Positions 42,270 through 51,453 of a stretch of 64,000 bases of DNA are shown piece by piece. The notes under the pieces were generated by a model, which saw only the letters and a program-made list of their open reading frames with translations, was not told where the DNA came from and did not search any database. Position 1 is the first letter of the stretch, and every line of letters begins with the position of its first letter. The position numbers and the translations under genes are program-made. Origin of the DNA: Nocardia sp. NBC_00403 (GTDB lineage Bacteria; Actinomycetota; Actinomycetes; Mycobacteriales; Mycobacteriaceae); the NCBI RefSeq assembly GCF_036046055.1, contig NZ_CP107939.1:7936001-8000000 (forward strand), given 5' to 3'.

Positions 42270-43973
42270 ATGCCGTCGAATTCCTTGAACCCCGCGGGTG
42301 ATGTTCCGGACACCGGAATACCAGCCGGCTCGGCCGCCCATATGACGATGGCCGAGCAGTACGAGTGGCATCGGGCGTTCCTACGCCGCCACGCGGTTTC
42401 CCGGCGCAATGTCCTGCGCGGTGCGGCCGCCGCCGCAGCGGTCGCGGCGGTCGGCCCCTCCCCGTTCGGTAAACGGGCCTATGCCGAAGGGGCACAGCTC
42501 GCGGTCGGCGGGCGGCACATCGGATACGGGGCAGATGCGGCGAGTCAACTCCGGTTTTCCGGCCAACTGTCCCGTTCGCCCGCGGGCGCGAAGGTCTTTC
42601 TGGACCACGGGCCGACGCCTGCGCTCGGCGGGACTGTCGAGGCGGAGGTCCGCAATCTGCTCACCCAGGTGCCCTCGAGCGACGGCGGGGTGCTCGCTGC
42701 GGAACAGTTCTATGTGCACGCGCCGGTGGACGGGCTGCCGGGGCGACTGCCGCACTTCTACCGGTGGCGGACCTCGGAGGGGTTCCTCGGCGACATCCAG
42801 GCCGCGGCCCCCGCGATGCCCACCGCGCGCGCCGCGATCGTGCCGTTCCGCTTCACCATGATGGGCGACCAGGGCACCGACGAGACTCCGGGACAGCCAC
42901 TCGGTGTTACTGCGGGCGATTACGACGACAAGTACTACAAGCCGGACAACGACCCGACAGCGCCGCACGCGTCCAATGTGCTGCGCCAAATCGCCGCCGC
43001 CGCACCCGATTTCCATATCCTCGCCGGAGACATCGCCTACGCGGATCCCTCGGGCGCCGGCAAACAGAATCAGTTCGTAGCCCACGGCGCACAACTACCG
43101 AGCGGGTTCGACAAGTTCAATCCATATGTGTGGGATGTCTACTTCGGCGCCATCGAGCTCAGCGCCGCTCGGACGCCGTGGCTGTTCGCCACCGGCAACC
43201 ACGACATGGAAGCGACCTACGGAAACCACGGCTACGCCGGACATCTTGCGCGCCTGGATTTCCCCGGCAACGGACCGGCCGGGTGCCCGTCGGCGTACTC
43301 GTTCACCTACGGCAATGTCGCCGTGCTCTCGCTCGACGCCAACGACGTTTCCTATGAGATTCGAGCGAACACCGGGTATTCCGGTGGGGCGCAGACGAGC
43401 TGGGTCGAACGCACCCTCGCGGGCTACCGCGCGAACCCGGAGATCGACTTCATCGTCTGCTTCTTCCACCACTGTGCCTACTCGACCACCGAAGCGCACG
43501 CCAGCGACGGCGGCGTCCGCGACGCCTGGACCGGGCTGTTCGACCGGTATCAGGTGGATCTGGTGCTGCAGGGCCACAACCATGTCTACGAACGGACCGA
43601 CCCGATTCGCGCAGGCGCGGCGACAAAGGTCGCGGGCGACAACTCCCTTGTCTATCCGGAGACCGACGGCACCGTCTACTACACCGTCGGCGGTGGTGGA
43701 CGGCCCCGCTACGATTTCCAGCCCGGCTCCCGAGAATCGTTCCGCGGCAACGAATTGCCGGATACCACCGTGCCCAACAGCTACGTGTGGACGCCCGGCG
43801 GCGACAAGCAGGACGAATCGGCTCCGTGGTCGCGGGTCCGCTTCCGCAACTACTCGTTCCTGCGCGTCGACGTCCGGCCCGGCGTCTTCGCCAGCGAAAT
43901 GGAGGTGGTCGCCGTGGACGAATACGGTCGCGAGTTCGACCGGGTCACCTTCCGGCGGCTGGCCAGGCCGTAG
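42270..43973 (+). CDS. Tat-exported purple acid phosphatase-like metallophosphoesterase
   Basis: A 567-residue exported enzyme. A twin-arginine signal SRRNVLRGAAAAAAVAAVGP lies at residues 44-63 behind a longish leader. A fibronectin-like domain precedes the catalytic domain, as in purple acid phosphatases. Metal-site motifs are MGDQGTDE, ILAGDIAYADPSG, ATGNHDMEATYGNH, CFFHHCAYS and LQGHNHVYER. The reaction is phosphomonoester hydrolysis with a bimetal centre. ATG 42270 is used; an internal ATG at 42342 would still leave the RR motif. It may help phosphate supply outside the cell. Confidence 0.9.
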   Translation: MPSNSLNPAGDVPDTGIPAGSAAHMTMAEQYEWHRAFLRRHAVSRRNVLRGAAAAAAVAAVGPSPFGKRAYAEGAQLAVGGRHIGYGADAASQLRFSGQLSRSPAGAKVFLDHGPTPALGGTVEAEVRNLLTQVPSSDGGVLAAEQFYVHAPVDGLPGRLPHFYRWRTSEGFLGDIQAAAPAMPTARAAIVPFRFTMMGDQGTDETPGQPLGVTAGDYDDKYYKPDNDPTAPHASNVLRQIAAAAPDFHILAGDIAYADPSGAGKQNQFVAHGAQLPSGFDKFNPYVWDVYFGAIELSAARTPWLFATGNHDMEATYGNHGYAGHLARLDFPGNGPAGCPSAYSFTYGNVAVLSLDANDVSYEIRANTGYSGGAQTSWVERTLAGYRANPEIDFIVCFFHHCAYSTTEAHASDGGVRDAWTGLFDRYQVDLVLQGHNHVYERTDPIRAGAATKVAGDNSLVYPETDGTVYYTVGGGGRPRYDFQPGSRESFRGNELPDTTVPNSYVWTPGGDKQDESAPWSRVRFRNYSFLRVDVRPGVFASEMEVVAVDEYGREFDRVTFRRLARP

Positions 43974-43982
43974 CTCGACGCA

Positions 43983-44318
43983 TCACTTCTTCGCTGGCAA
44001 CGAGCGGGCGTAGTCGACACTGCGTTCCACCCACTCGTGCAGCGCCTCGTCGCTCGCCAGCGCTTCGTCGGCGACCCGCAGCCAGCCGCGCATCGACCGG
44101 CCGCCCATCACCATCGTCTCGACGAAGTCGTTGGCGAGCAGTTCGTCGGATCGCTCGGGATCAACCCTGGCCAGCAGGCCGCCCTGCCGGCTCGCCGCCA
44201 CTGCCATATTGCCGCCGATCAGGAATGCCAGACCGCCGAACATCTTCTTTTCGGTCAGATCGGGTCCGGGTTCGATGAGCTCCCGGATCCGATCGGCCAG
44301 TTCCACGTCGTATGCCAT
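43983..44318 (-). CDS. TfoX N-terminal domain protein
   Basis: A 111-residue single-domain TfoX-N protein: ELADRIRELIEPGPDLTEKK, MFGGLAFLIGGNMAVAAS, and MVMGGRSMRGWLRVADEAL. TfoX-N proteins are common in Actinobacteria without the competence role of full TfoX. ATG 44318 (MAYDVELADR) fits the family; an upstream in-frame ATG at 44348 adds ten residues. It converges with the phosphatase gene. Confidence 0.88.
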   Translation of the reverse strand: MAYDVELADRIRELIEPGPDLTEKKMFGGLAFLIGGNMAVAASRQGGLLARVDPERSDELLANDFVETMVMGGRSMRGWLRVADEALASDEALHEWVERSVDYARSLPAKK

Positions 44319-44392
44319 GGGCCACATTGTCGCCCCGGGCACCGACATGTTCGCTGCATCGCTTCCGGCGCGGCGACCCCGCTCGCCTGCGG

Positions 44393-45370
44393 TTATGCGC
44401 CGATAGCTGCGGCGAACATCGGCCAGGACTCGTGCAGGTCGTCCTGCCAGTAGGCCCAGGCGTGCGTGCCGCGGCGCAAATTCACGATAGCGGGGATGCC
44501 GAGTGCGGCGAGGCGGTCGACGAAGGGGCGGGTGCAGCCGCCGATGATGGTTTCCATGACCCCACCGACGAGCGTGCGGTCCAGCAGCCGCGCCGGATTG
44601 CCGTCGATGCCGGAGTCACCGAGGTTCTCGTGCGCGCCGGGTGCGCCGTCGCCGGACGAAACGTAGAGGGCGACGCCGCGCAGGCGCTCGGTCTGCACCA
44701 TCGGGTCGTGCTCGGCCCACGCCGGGTTGTCGGGTGCGCCCCACATGTTGTCGGCATCCGCGCCGAACGGTGCGAGCGAGGCGTGGACATAGGCATTCGC
44801 CGCCGGGTCACTGGTGCGCGGACAGCCGCTGTAGGCGCCGACGGCCTGATAGAAGCCGGGTGCGCCGATCGCGAGGTTCAGTGCGGACGTCGCGGACATC
44901 GACAGTCCCGCAACGGCATTGCGCCCGGTCATCCCGAAGCGCGACTCGAGCAGCGGGGGCAGCTCCCTGGTCAGGAAGGTGGTCCACTGATTGCGGCCGA
45001 GCGCGGGATCGTCGCGCAGCCAGTCGGTGTAGTAGCTGGCCCGCCCGCTCATCGGGAGGATCACGTTGACGTTCTTGTCCGCGAAGAAGTCCGCGACATC
45101 GGTGCGGCGCGTCCACGGGCCGCCCTCTTCGCCACCGTCCACGGCATTGAGCAAATACAGAGCAGGCGCGCCAGGACCCGGATGCGACATCCACAGCGTG
45201 ATCGGACGATCCATCGCCGCCGAGTGGACCACCACCTCGAGTTGCCGTCCACCGAGCGGGCGCACATCGAGGATGCTGGAGTTGTCCGGGTCGGCAGCAG
45301 CCACCGTAGCTGGGGCTATCGCAGCCGAAAGAGCAAGGAGGGAAACCAGGCATCGCAGCAGCCGGTACAT
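44393..45370 (-). CDS. Secreted antigen-85-like esterase (mycolyltransferase family)
   Basis: A 325-residue exported alpha/beta-hydrolase. A signal peptide MYRLLRCLVSLLALSAAIAP is followed by the mature part, with LGGRQLEVVVHSAAMDRPIT as in the Ag85/esterase family. YLLNAVDGG, the nucleophile elbow AVAGLSMSATSAL, and RRGTHAWAYWQDDLHESWP with the likely catalytic His complete it. Family members move mycolates between trehalose and arabinogalactan, so this gene points to a mycolic-acid-containing host. The acyl acceptor for this member is not known. The start MYRLL fits the signal peptide; the frame is open to 45487. Confidence 0.87.
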   Translation of the reverse strand: MYRLLRCLVSLLALSAAIAPATVAAADPDNSSILDVRPLGGRQLEVVVHSAAMDRPITLWMSHPGPGAPALYLLNAVDGGEEGGPWTRRTDVADFFADKNVNVILPMSGRASYYTDWLRDDPALGRNQWTTFLTRELPPLLESRFGMTGRNAVAGLSMSATSALNLAIGAPGFYQAVGAYSGCPRTSDPAANAYVHASLAPFGADADNMWGAPDNPAWAEHDPMVQTERLRGVALYVSSGDGAPGAHENLGDSGIDGNPARLLDRTLVGGVMETIIGGCTRPFVDRLAALGIPAIVNLRRGTHAWAYWQDDLHESWPMFAAAIGA

Positions 45371-45775
45371 GTCTTGGATTCTTGCGCATCGGAACACTGG
45401 AGGCTCGGACATTCGGCGCGCGTGTTCTCCTGTCGAATGCACCCGCATGTCGGCGCTGCAGGCGGGGACTGGTTCCGCGTGCAGCATCCACTCAGCAATC
45501 AGCCAGCGCGGCTTGCGCGGCAGATCGGGGGCGACGTGCGACAGGTAGGTATACAGCCACTTCCGGCGACGAGGAACGGGAAGTCGGTGTTCATCATCTC
45601 GTCGAAGCAGAATCGGGTGCTGTCACGGTCCGCTGCTGATGGCGCCGGCAGGTTCGCCGACACGCTCGAGGTGCCGGGCGCAGGATCGGACCGATCATGG
45701 TGCTTGCCCTCCCGCTCCACTCCCGGCCGACACTCTGGATGGACCATGGACGGGGTCCGAAACCGCCACACACCA
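45371..45775. other. Gene-free gap
   Basis: Both strands have open frames, but composition is unconvincing and none has a good ribosome-binding site. The truncated adenylation domain ends at its right border, so this is probably the site of the deletion that removed the rest of that gene. Confidence 0.45.
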
Positions 45776-46603
45776 TCAGGTGAACCCCGATATCGGGAAG
45801 ACAGCGGACTCCTGGTGCACGCCATAGTGATCGATGATGTAGTCGGTCAGCGTTCCGAGGTCGCGATGTGTGACGACAACACCTTTCGGCGTTCCAGTGG
45901 TGCCAGAGGTGTAGATCAGACAGGCGGGATGACACGGCCGGAGCGCACGCGCCCGATCAGCATTGCCCACTGGGGAGTTCGCCCGCCTTGCGGCCCGCCC
46001 GACCGCGCGGGGATCGTCGAGCGACAGCCAATCGATGCGGTGCCGACCGCTGTGGTCTGCTCCGTCATAACGTGCCACGGCGGCTTCACACTGTGCCGCA
46101 TCATCAGCACGGCGCCGTGGTGCATCGCCCGAGCCATATCGGGCCGCGTCACCGGCAGCGAAGTCAACGCCGTCGCGATGTGTGAACTCACCGGAACAGG
46201 GCAGGCTCGGCCTTACCGCGTCGATCGTGAGTCCTTGGCGTGCCCCGGAATCCGCGATCACCGCGGCGATGCGGCAGGCAGGCTCGGTCGGGTCGACCGG
46301 CACGAAGCAGGCACCTGTCTTGGCCACGGCCCACAGTGCCAGCACGGATTCCGGGGAGCGCGGCACCGCGACCACGACGAACTCCCCGGGCCCCGCACCC
46401 TCTGCCATCAGTTCCCGCGCCCAGCGCGAGGATGCCTCGTCCAACTCCCGGCAGGTCATGCTGCGCTCGCCAGCACGTCCGGCGACCGCGCCGGAAACGG
46501 TCCCCGCCCGCAGCAACTCCGATACCAACCCGGTGTGCGCGAGGTCGGCGCGCACGCCGCTTCGCCGCGCCTCCGGCACGGTGTCATCGCCGACTCCCGT
46601 CAC
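45776..46603 (-). pseudogene. Truncated NRPS/AMP-binding adenylation domain
   Basis: The reading frame encodes the N-terminal half of an adenylation domain: SMTCRELDEASSRWARELMA, GPGEFVVVAVPRSPESVLAL, KTGACFVPVDPTEPACRIAA, and the A3 core YTSGTTGTPKGVVVTHRDL. After DYIIDHYGVHQ it reads SAVFPISGFT and stops. Motifs A4-A10, any carrier protein and other NRPS genes are missing. A 35-residue Arg/Asp-rich stretch in the middle is unlike the family. It is probably a dead fragment of a natural-product gene; it could still be expressed. Confidence 0.78.
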
Positions 46604-46753
46604 AACGCCTCCCCGCTATTTCGGAAAGTATGCTGCTGAAGAATGTCCGGGCAAACCTACGGCATCCGCCAGGGAGGCGCTGGTATTCCACGCCGTCCGG
46701 ATGTCGCGCTGGATGGGGCTACGCCGGAACCGTCGGACGGGGCCGGATGCGGG

Positions 46754-47659
46754 TTATGGAACCACCTCCGCGAGTACGTCATCGAGATCGCCGGCGGTGA
46801 CGCCGAAGGTGTTCCGGATCGCCGAATCGTCGACGGTGAACTTTCGGTGCGACATGTGGTAGGTCTCGAACAACTCGCTCCAGAACGGGTCGGTATTGCC
46901 GAGCAGCGTCAACTCCCGATCCGTCATCACCGACAGGTGCGGCGCAGGCGCGCCTGCCGCAGCGGCGAACCGCTCGGCGACCTGACGCACAGTGGATGTG
47001 ATGGTCGGCGCCAGCCAGGCCCTGCCCCACGACCGATCGTCACGGGCCACCGCGACCAGCGCGGCCGCGGCGTCGCCGATCGCGGTGTAGGCATGTGGTA
47101 GGTCGAGTTCCTGAGGCACCAGTGCAAGCTGTCCGGCAAGGACTTTCGGCTGCACCACGATCGAGAACAGCGACACCGCGCCCGCGCCGAGGAACTGCCC
47201 GGCCCGCACCTCGGTCGCGCGCAGCCTGCCCGCATCGTGTGCGGCCTTCGCTTCCCGCCACATCTGCGCGCGCACCCGACCCTTGGGCCCGGTCGCCGCG
47301 AGCGGTGCGTCGTCGGTGACGACGCTGTCCGACGGGCCGTAGCCGTACATGTTGCCGAGCATCACATAGTTCGCTCCGGACTGCTCCGCGGCCGACTGGA
47401 TGGACCCGAACAAGGGCGGCACCGCCTGCGGCCACGTGTGATACGCGGGCATGGCCAGGTTGAACACGGTGTCGGCGCCCTTCGCCAGTGCGGCGAGGGC
47501 GGCTGTGTCACCCGCGTCGAGCGCGATCCGTTCGATATTCGGATGCTCCGGGCCCGTCCCGCTGCGGCTGACCACCCGTACCAGGTCACCGGACTCGGCC
47601 AGCCGAACCGCGGTTGCCGATGCGGTGCCGCCACGGCCGACAATGACATGAGTTGACAT
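46754..47659 (-). CDS. NAD(P)-binding epimerase/reductase-like protein
   Basis: A 301-residue extended short-chain dehydrogenase-like protein. The nucleotide motif reads VIVGRGGTASATAVRLAESG (GxxGxxG-like with variant spacing). VRVVSRSGTGPEHPNIERIA and NYVMLGNMYGYGPSD with a Tyr follow, then MWREAKAAHDAG with a Lys. It resembles NAD-dependent epimerase/dehydratase proteins used in many pathways; the substrate is unknown. ATG 47659 has GAAGGGAAC upstream. It is divergent from the GlxA-type regulator, which likely controls it. Confidence 0.83.
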   Translation of the reverse strand: MSTHVIVGRGGTASATAVRLAESGDLVRVVSRSGTGPEHPNIERIALDAGDTAALAALAKGADTVFNLAMPAYHTWPQAVPPLFGSIQSAAEQSGANYVMLGNMYGYGPSDSVVTDDAPLAATGPKGRVRAQMWREAKAAHDAGRLRATEVRAGQFLGAGAVSLFSIVVQPKVLAGQLALVPQELDLPHAYTAIGDAAAALVAVARDDRSWGRAWLAPTITSTVRQVAERFAAAAGAPAPHLSVMTDRELTLLGNTDPFWSELFETYHMSHRKFTVDDSAIRNTFGVTAGDLDDVLAEVVP

Positions 47660-47800
47660 GCGAGTTCCCTTCTTGGACAAGTTGATTCACGCGATCGCCG
47701 GAGGTGCGGACGCCGGTTGCCGAACGCGTGGGATCAACTGTGCCCGCAGCGCGGGAGGTAGGCTAGTGGCCCAATAGCCAGCTATCCCAAGGATCAGGCC

Positions 47801-48760
47801 ATGAAGACTGTGGCAGTTGTCGCCGTAGCGCCGGTGAAAGCCTTCGACCTCGCTATGCCCGAAACACTGCTCGGTGCGGTGACCGCGGACGGCGAACCCG
47901 GGTACCGGATAGTGGTGTGCACCGCCGAGCCCGGCGTGGTGCGGGCCACCCTCGGTGGTTTCGATGTCGTGGTGACGCGCGGCTTGGATGCCATCGAGGA
48001 GGCGGACACGGTCATCGTGCCGAGCACAGGTAGTCGCGGCACGGCCGACGAAGCTACTGTGGCGGCGTTGCGGCGCGCTGCGGAACAGGGTAAACGCGTC
48101 ACTTCCATCTGCAGCGGCGCCTTCGTGCTCGCCCAGGCGGGCCTGCTCGCGGGCCGCACCGCAACCACCCATTGGGGACTCGCCGACGAGCTGGCCACGA
48201 TGTTCCCCGACGTGACCGTCCGCAGCGACGCCCTGTTCATCGAGGATGGACCGCTCACCACCGCAGCGGGCGCTGCCGCCGGAATCGACCTGTGCCTACA
48301 CCTGATTCGCTGCGACTACGGCGCGACCATCGCCAACGCGGCCGCCCGCGCCGCCGTCGTGACACCGGTTCGCCCCGGTGGCCAGGCCCAATTCGTCGAC
48401 GCCCCACTGCCGCCCGAGAACGGCCTTTCCCTGGCCGCCACCCGCAGCTGGGCCATGGAACGCCTCGACACTCCCCTGTCCCTCGACGAACTGGCCGGCC
48501 ACGCCCGCACCAGCGTGCGCACCCTCACCCGCCGCTTCCACGAGGAGACCGGACTCAGCCCACAGAAATGGCTGCTGCACCAACGCATCCAGCGGGCCCG
48601 GGAACTGCTCGAATCCACCACACTGCCGATGGATCAGGTGGCGCGGCACAGCGGCATCGGCTCCGCGGAATCGCTGCGTCAGCACATGATCCGCCACGTC
48701 GGTGTCCCGCCGACCGCCTACCGGGCCTCGTTCACCAGGACCCCGCGCCGGTCCGCATGA
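47801..48760 (+). CDS. GlxA-type AraC regulator with DJ-1/PfpI domain
   Basis: A 319-residue regulator. The N-terminal half is a DJ-1/PfpI-like sensor domain with VTSICSGAFVLAQAGLLAGR (the conserved Cys in the nucleophile-elbow position) and TTHWGLADELATMFP. The C-terminal half is an AraC helix-turn-helix pair (LSLDELAGHARTSVRTLTRR, MDQVARHSGIGSAESLRQHM). AAGGA lies 8 nt before the ATG. It is divergent from the epimerase-like gene with 141 bp between, which should contain its operator. Confidence 0.9.
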   Translation: MKTVAVVAVAPVKAFDLAMPETLLGAVTADGEPGYRIVVCTAEPGVVRATLGGFDVVVTRGLDAIEEADTVIVPSTGSRGTADEATVAALRRAAEQGKRVTSICSGAFVLAQAGLLAGRTATTHWGLADELATMFPDVTVRSDALFIEDGPLTTAAGAAAGIDLCLHLIRCDYGATIANAAARAAVVTPVRPGGQAQFVDAPLPPENGLSLAATRSWAMERLDTPLSLDELAGHARTSVRTLTRRFHEETGLSPQKWLLHQRIQRARELLESTTLPMDQVARHSGIGSAESLRQHMIRHVGVPPTAYRASFTRTPRRSA

Positions 48761-48988
48761 AGATGGCCGGCCCTCGTCCGGAGAATTCCGAGGACCGACG
48801 ATCGCACGGAAGACCACCGGGCAGGACGTTGTCATCCATTCCCGAGGTCGTGCCCGCGCTGACTCGCAGAGTTCCGATAGGCGGATTCCGGACAGTCCGA
48901 CCTTCTGGTTGGACGGGAGTCGGGGCGCGCTGATACCGCCGTCGGTAGGCAATCGCGCCGAGGTGACGACAGCGACCGAACCGCGGTT

Positions 48989-49759
48989 TCAGCGCGCGCG
49001 GACGCGGACCAATTCGTGTGCGGCAGTGCGATAGCGGTTGGCGATGAGGCGGACGACAGCCGGATGGACGCCGATCGGCTCGGCGACGCCGTCGGCTCCC
49101 GCGTCGTGCAGCCGCTGCTGGAACAGACCGTGCGCCAGCAGGTAGGAGGCAATGAAGACTCGTTGAGCACCCGAGTCACGCAGTGCAGCAACCACTTCCG
49201 GAACGCGCGGTGCTCCGGTCGCGACGTAGCCGATACGGACCGGTGCGCCGAGGTGCTCGGCGAGCATCGCCGCGGCACGCCGGACATCCTGGCGCGCCCT
49301 GGCATCGGAGGATCCCGCGGCGGCAAAGGCCACCGCATCACCGGGACGCCAACCTGCTGCGCGCAGGCGCATGGCCATGATCCGGGCCAGCGCCGGGTCC
49401 GGGCCCATGGCCGGAGTGACTGCGACGGCGGGGTGGCCGCTCTCCGATACTTCCCGCGGCACATCTTGATACACGTGGTACCCGGAGGCCAGGAAGGCCG
49501 GAACCACTACGGCCGCAACGGCTTCGCCTGCGGCATCGGTCAGGTCACGCAGGACCTCCGACGGCGAAGGGCCGAGCACGTCGACGAATGCGGTACGCAC
49601 CCGGGGCCGCTCGGAATCCGAAGCGGGAGAACCGGCGTCGCGCCCCGAAACCGCGGCGCCGAGTTCCCGCGTCACCGCCTCGGCCAGCGCGGCGATCATC
49701 TGCACGCCCTTGGTGCTCCTGGTGCCGTGCGCCACCAGAACCAGGGCCGGAGCCGTCAC
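48989..49759 (-). CDS. Sirohydrochlorin chelatase (CbiX family)
   Basis: A 256-residue chelatase-fold protein: LVLVAHGTRSTKGVQMIAAL with the conserved His near the start, VVVPAFLASGYHVYQDVPRE with a second His, VAVTPAMGPDPALARIMAMR, and RVFIASYLLAHGLFQQRL. It most likely inserts iron into sirohydrochlorin to make siroheme, the cofactor of NirB in the same operon; cobalt use cannot be excluded from sequence. The GTG start overlaps the nnaR stop (GTGA). It is the last gene of narK-nirB-nirD-nnaR-cbiX. Confidence 0.87.
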   Translation of the reverse strand: MTAPALVLVAHGTRSTKGVQMIAALAEAVTRELGAAVSGRDAGSPASDSERPRVRTAFVDVLGPSPSEVLRDLTDAAGEAVAAVVVPAFLASGYHVYQDVPREVSESGHPAVAVTPAMGPDPALARIMAMRLRAAGWRPGDAVAFAAAGSSDARARQDVRRAAAMLAEHLGAPVRIGYVATGAPRVPEVVAALRDSGAQRVFIASYLLAHGLFQQRLHDAGADGVAEPIGVHPAVVRLIANRYRTAAHELVRVRAR

Positions 49760-50979
49760 CAGCTCCCCGCGATCTGTGCGTATCGCGGCGCCCGCGCCGG
49801 TGTTGCGATCCCGGACGGCTCCGGGCGCGGATAGTTGTCGGTGCAGTCAACGGCGTCCAGCGCCAGCCGATAGCCCCGTTTGACCACGGTCTGGATCGCT
49901 TTCGGCGTGCCGAGCCCGGCACGCAGCCTGGCGATCGCGGTTTCCACGGCATGCGTGTCGTCACCGCCGCCGGGCAACGCCGCGAGCAGGTCCTCGCGGG
50001 ACACGACCCGACCGGGCTGCCGAGCAAGCGACCGCATCAACGCCATCGGCGCGGGCGCCAGCTGCCGTACCGATCCGTCGACGACGACACAGGCGCCGCG
50101 CACACTGATCGTGTGCCCCGCCGCGTAGATTCGATTCGCGCGCCGCGGCAGCTCCTCGGCGACATGCCTGGCCAGCGCACCCAGCCGGGCCCGGCCCGGC
50201 ATCGTGGTCGGCACGCCGAGTTCCTCGAGCGGCGCCGCCGTGATCGGCCCGACACAGGCAGGCAGCACCCGACCGCGAAACGCGTGCAGCACCCCCTCGA
50301 TCAGCCCGGTTTCCTTGGCGCGCATCAATAGCGACGCCACGGCCGGCGCACTGGTGAAGGTCACGCAGTCCAGGCTTCCGGTAACGATGGCCTCGATCAG
50401 GTTGTCCATCGGACCCTGATCCTCCGGCGGGATCCAGCGATACACCGGGACCGGAACGACATCCGCTCCCGCACATCGCAATACCTCACAGAAGTCGGGA
50501 ACCGGCTCCCATTCGGTGGTGGCGCCGTGCAATTGGACCGCGATCCGCACGCCTTCGACGCCCTCGGCGAGCAGATGGTCGAGCACCTCGGCGGAGGACT
50601 CCGAGGCAGGCGACCATTCCTCGCGCAGTTCCGCGGCACGGATGGCCCCCTTGGCCTTCGGTCCGCGCGCGAGCATCCGGACCGAAGCCAATGTGGTGCG
50701 CAGATCTTCGGCGATCCCCCAGCCCTCGGCCGCCTCCATCCAGCCGCGGAATCCGATTCCGGTGGTGGCCACCGCGATCTGTGGCGGATCCTCGACGAGC
50801 AAGCGGGTCACCCGCTCCAATTCGGTGTCGTCGGCGAGTGGAATGATCCGAATGGCCGGGGCAGAGACGACACCGGCGCCTCGTCGAACCAGCAGCGTGG
50901 CGAACTCGTCTGCTCGCCTGGCCGCCGTGATGCCGACCGTGAATCCGGCCAGGCAGGCGCCCGCATCGATTGTTGTCAT
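49756..50979 (-). CDS. nnaR: NnaR-type nitrate regulator: HemD-like domain plus winged helix
   Basis: A 407-residue protein. Residues 1-260 resemble uroporphyrinogen-III synthase (GFTVGITAARRADEFATLL, VATTGIGFRGWMEAAEGW, DCVTFTSAPAVASLLMRAKE, LPACVGPITAAPLEELGVPT). The C-terminal 100 residues are an OmpR-type winged helix (LAPAPMALMRSLARQPGRVV, THAVETAIARLRAGLG, IQTVVKRGYRLAL). This architecture is that of NnaR, which acts with GlnR on nitrate/nitrite genes in Streptomyces and mycobacteria (Rv0260c). It probably binds DNA rather than making heme. ATG overlaps the nirD stop, so it is co-expressed with its targets. Confidence 0.88.
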   Translation of the reverse strand: MTTIDAGACLAGFTVGITAARRADEFATLLVRRGAGVVSAPAIRIIPLADDTELERVTRLLVEDPPQIAVATTGIGFRGWMEAAEGWGIAEDLRTTLASVRMLARGPKAKGAIRAAELREEWSPASESSAEVLDHLLAEGVEGVRIAVQLHGATTEWEPVPDFCEVLRCAGADVVPVPVYRWIPPEDQGPMDNLIEAIVTGSLDCVTFTSAPAVASLLMRAKETGLIEGVLHAFRGRVLPACVGPITAAPLEELGVPTTMPGRARLGALARHVAEELPRRANRIYAAGHTISVRGACVVVDGSVRQLAPAPMALMRSLARQPGRVVSREDLLAALPGGGDDTHAVETAIARLRAGLGTPKAIQTVVKRGYRLALDAVDCTDNYPRPEPSGIATPARAPRYAQIAGSW

Positions 50980-51389
50980 GCCGATCCACCGTCCGCGGAG
51001 GAGTCGAGCTCGGTGGCAACCGGCTCGTTGGAAATCGAAACGATGCCGTCGTAGACCCGCACCGCGTACACCGGCAGCGCTGCCGAATCGTCGTCGAGGC
51101 AATGCCCGTCGAGCAACGAGAACGCCTGCTTGAGCAGCGGTGAGGCCACAACGGGGATACCGCCGCGATCACCGACGATCCCGCGCGACATCACAGCCGC
51201 TCGACCGATCGGATCGATATTGCCGACGGCATAAAGCGTGCCGTCCGACAGCAGGAACAGGGCGGCCTGCCGGCCACCTTTCAGCAACACCGCAACGCCG
51301 CGGCCGGGAATCAGGTAGTCGAGCCGGCAGGCCTGCGTCCAGCCGGTGATGGCTGCTGAGGTAATGCCGGGGGTATCGATCACGGTCAT
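50976..51389 (-). CDS. nirD: Assimilatory nitrite reductase small subunit
   Basis: A 137-residue NirD with a Rieske-like fold: ACRLDYLIPGRGVAVLLKGG, LYAVGNIDPIGRAAVMSRGI, and VVASPLLKQAFSLLDGHCLD. As usual for NirD, it lacks the full Rieske cluster ligands. Two in-frame ATGs exist; 51389 is chosen because GGAGG is 9 nt upstream of it but directly abuts the first ATG at 51398. It lies 64 bp after nirB and overlaps nnaR by ATGA. Confidence 0.93.
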   Translation of the reverse strand: MTVIDTPGITSAAITGWTQACRLDYLIPGRGVAVLLKGGRQAALFLLSDGTLYAVGNIDPIGRAAVMSRGIVGDRGGIPVVASPLLKQAFSLLDGHCLDDDSAALPVYAVRVYDGIVSISNEPVATELDSSADGGSA

Positions 51390-51453
51390 CGGTGTCATCC
51401 TCCAAACGCCTTACCCATTGGTACCGGCGTCCTGTTTCTAGGGGGTTACGCGG

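Noticed and set aside
44312..46639. 775-codon plus-strand frame across the Ag85-like gene and the NRPS fragment
   Set aside because: It spans two unrelated antisense genes and a gap, with no motif of its own.
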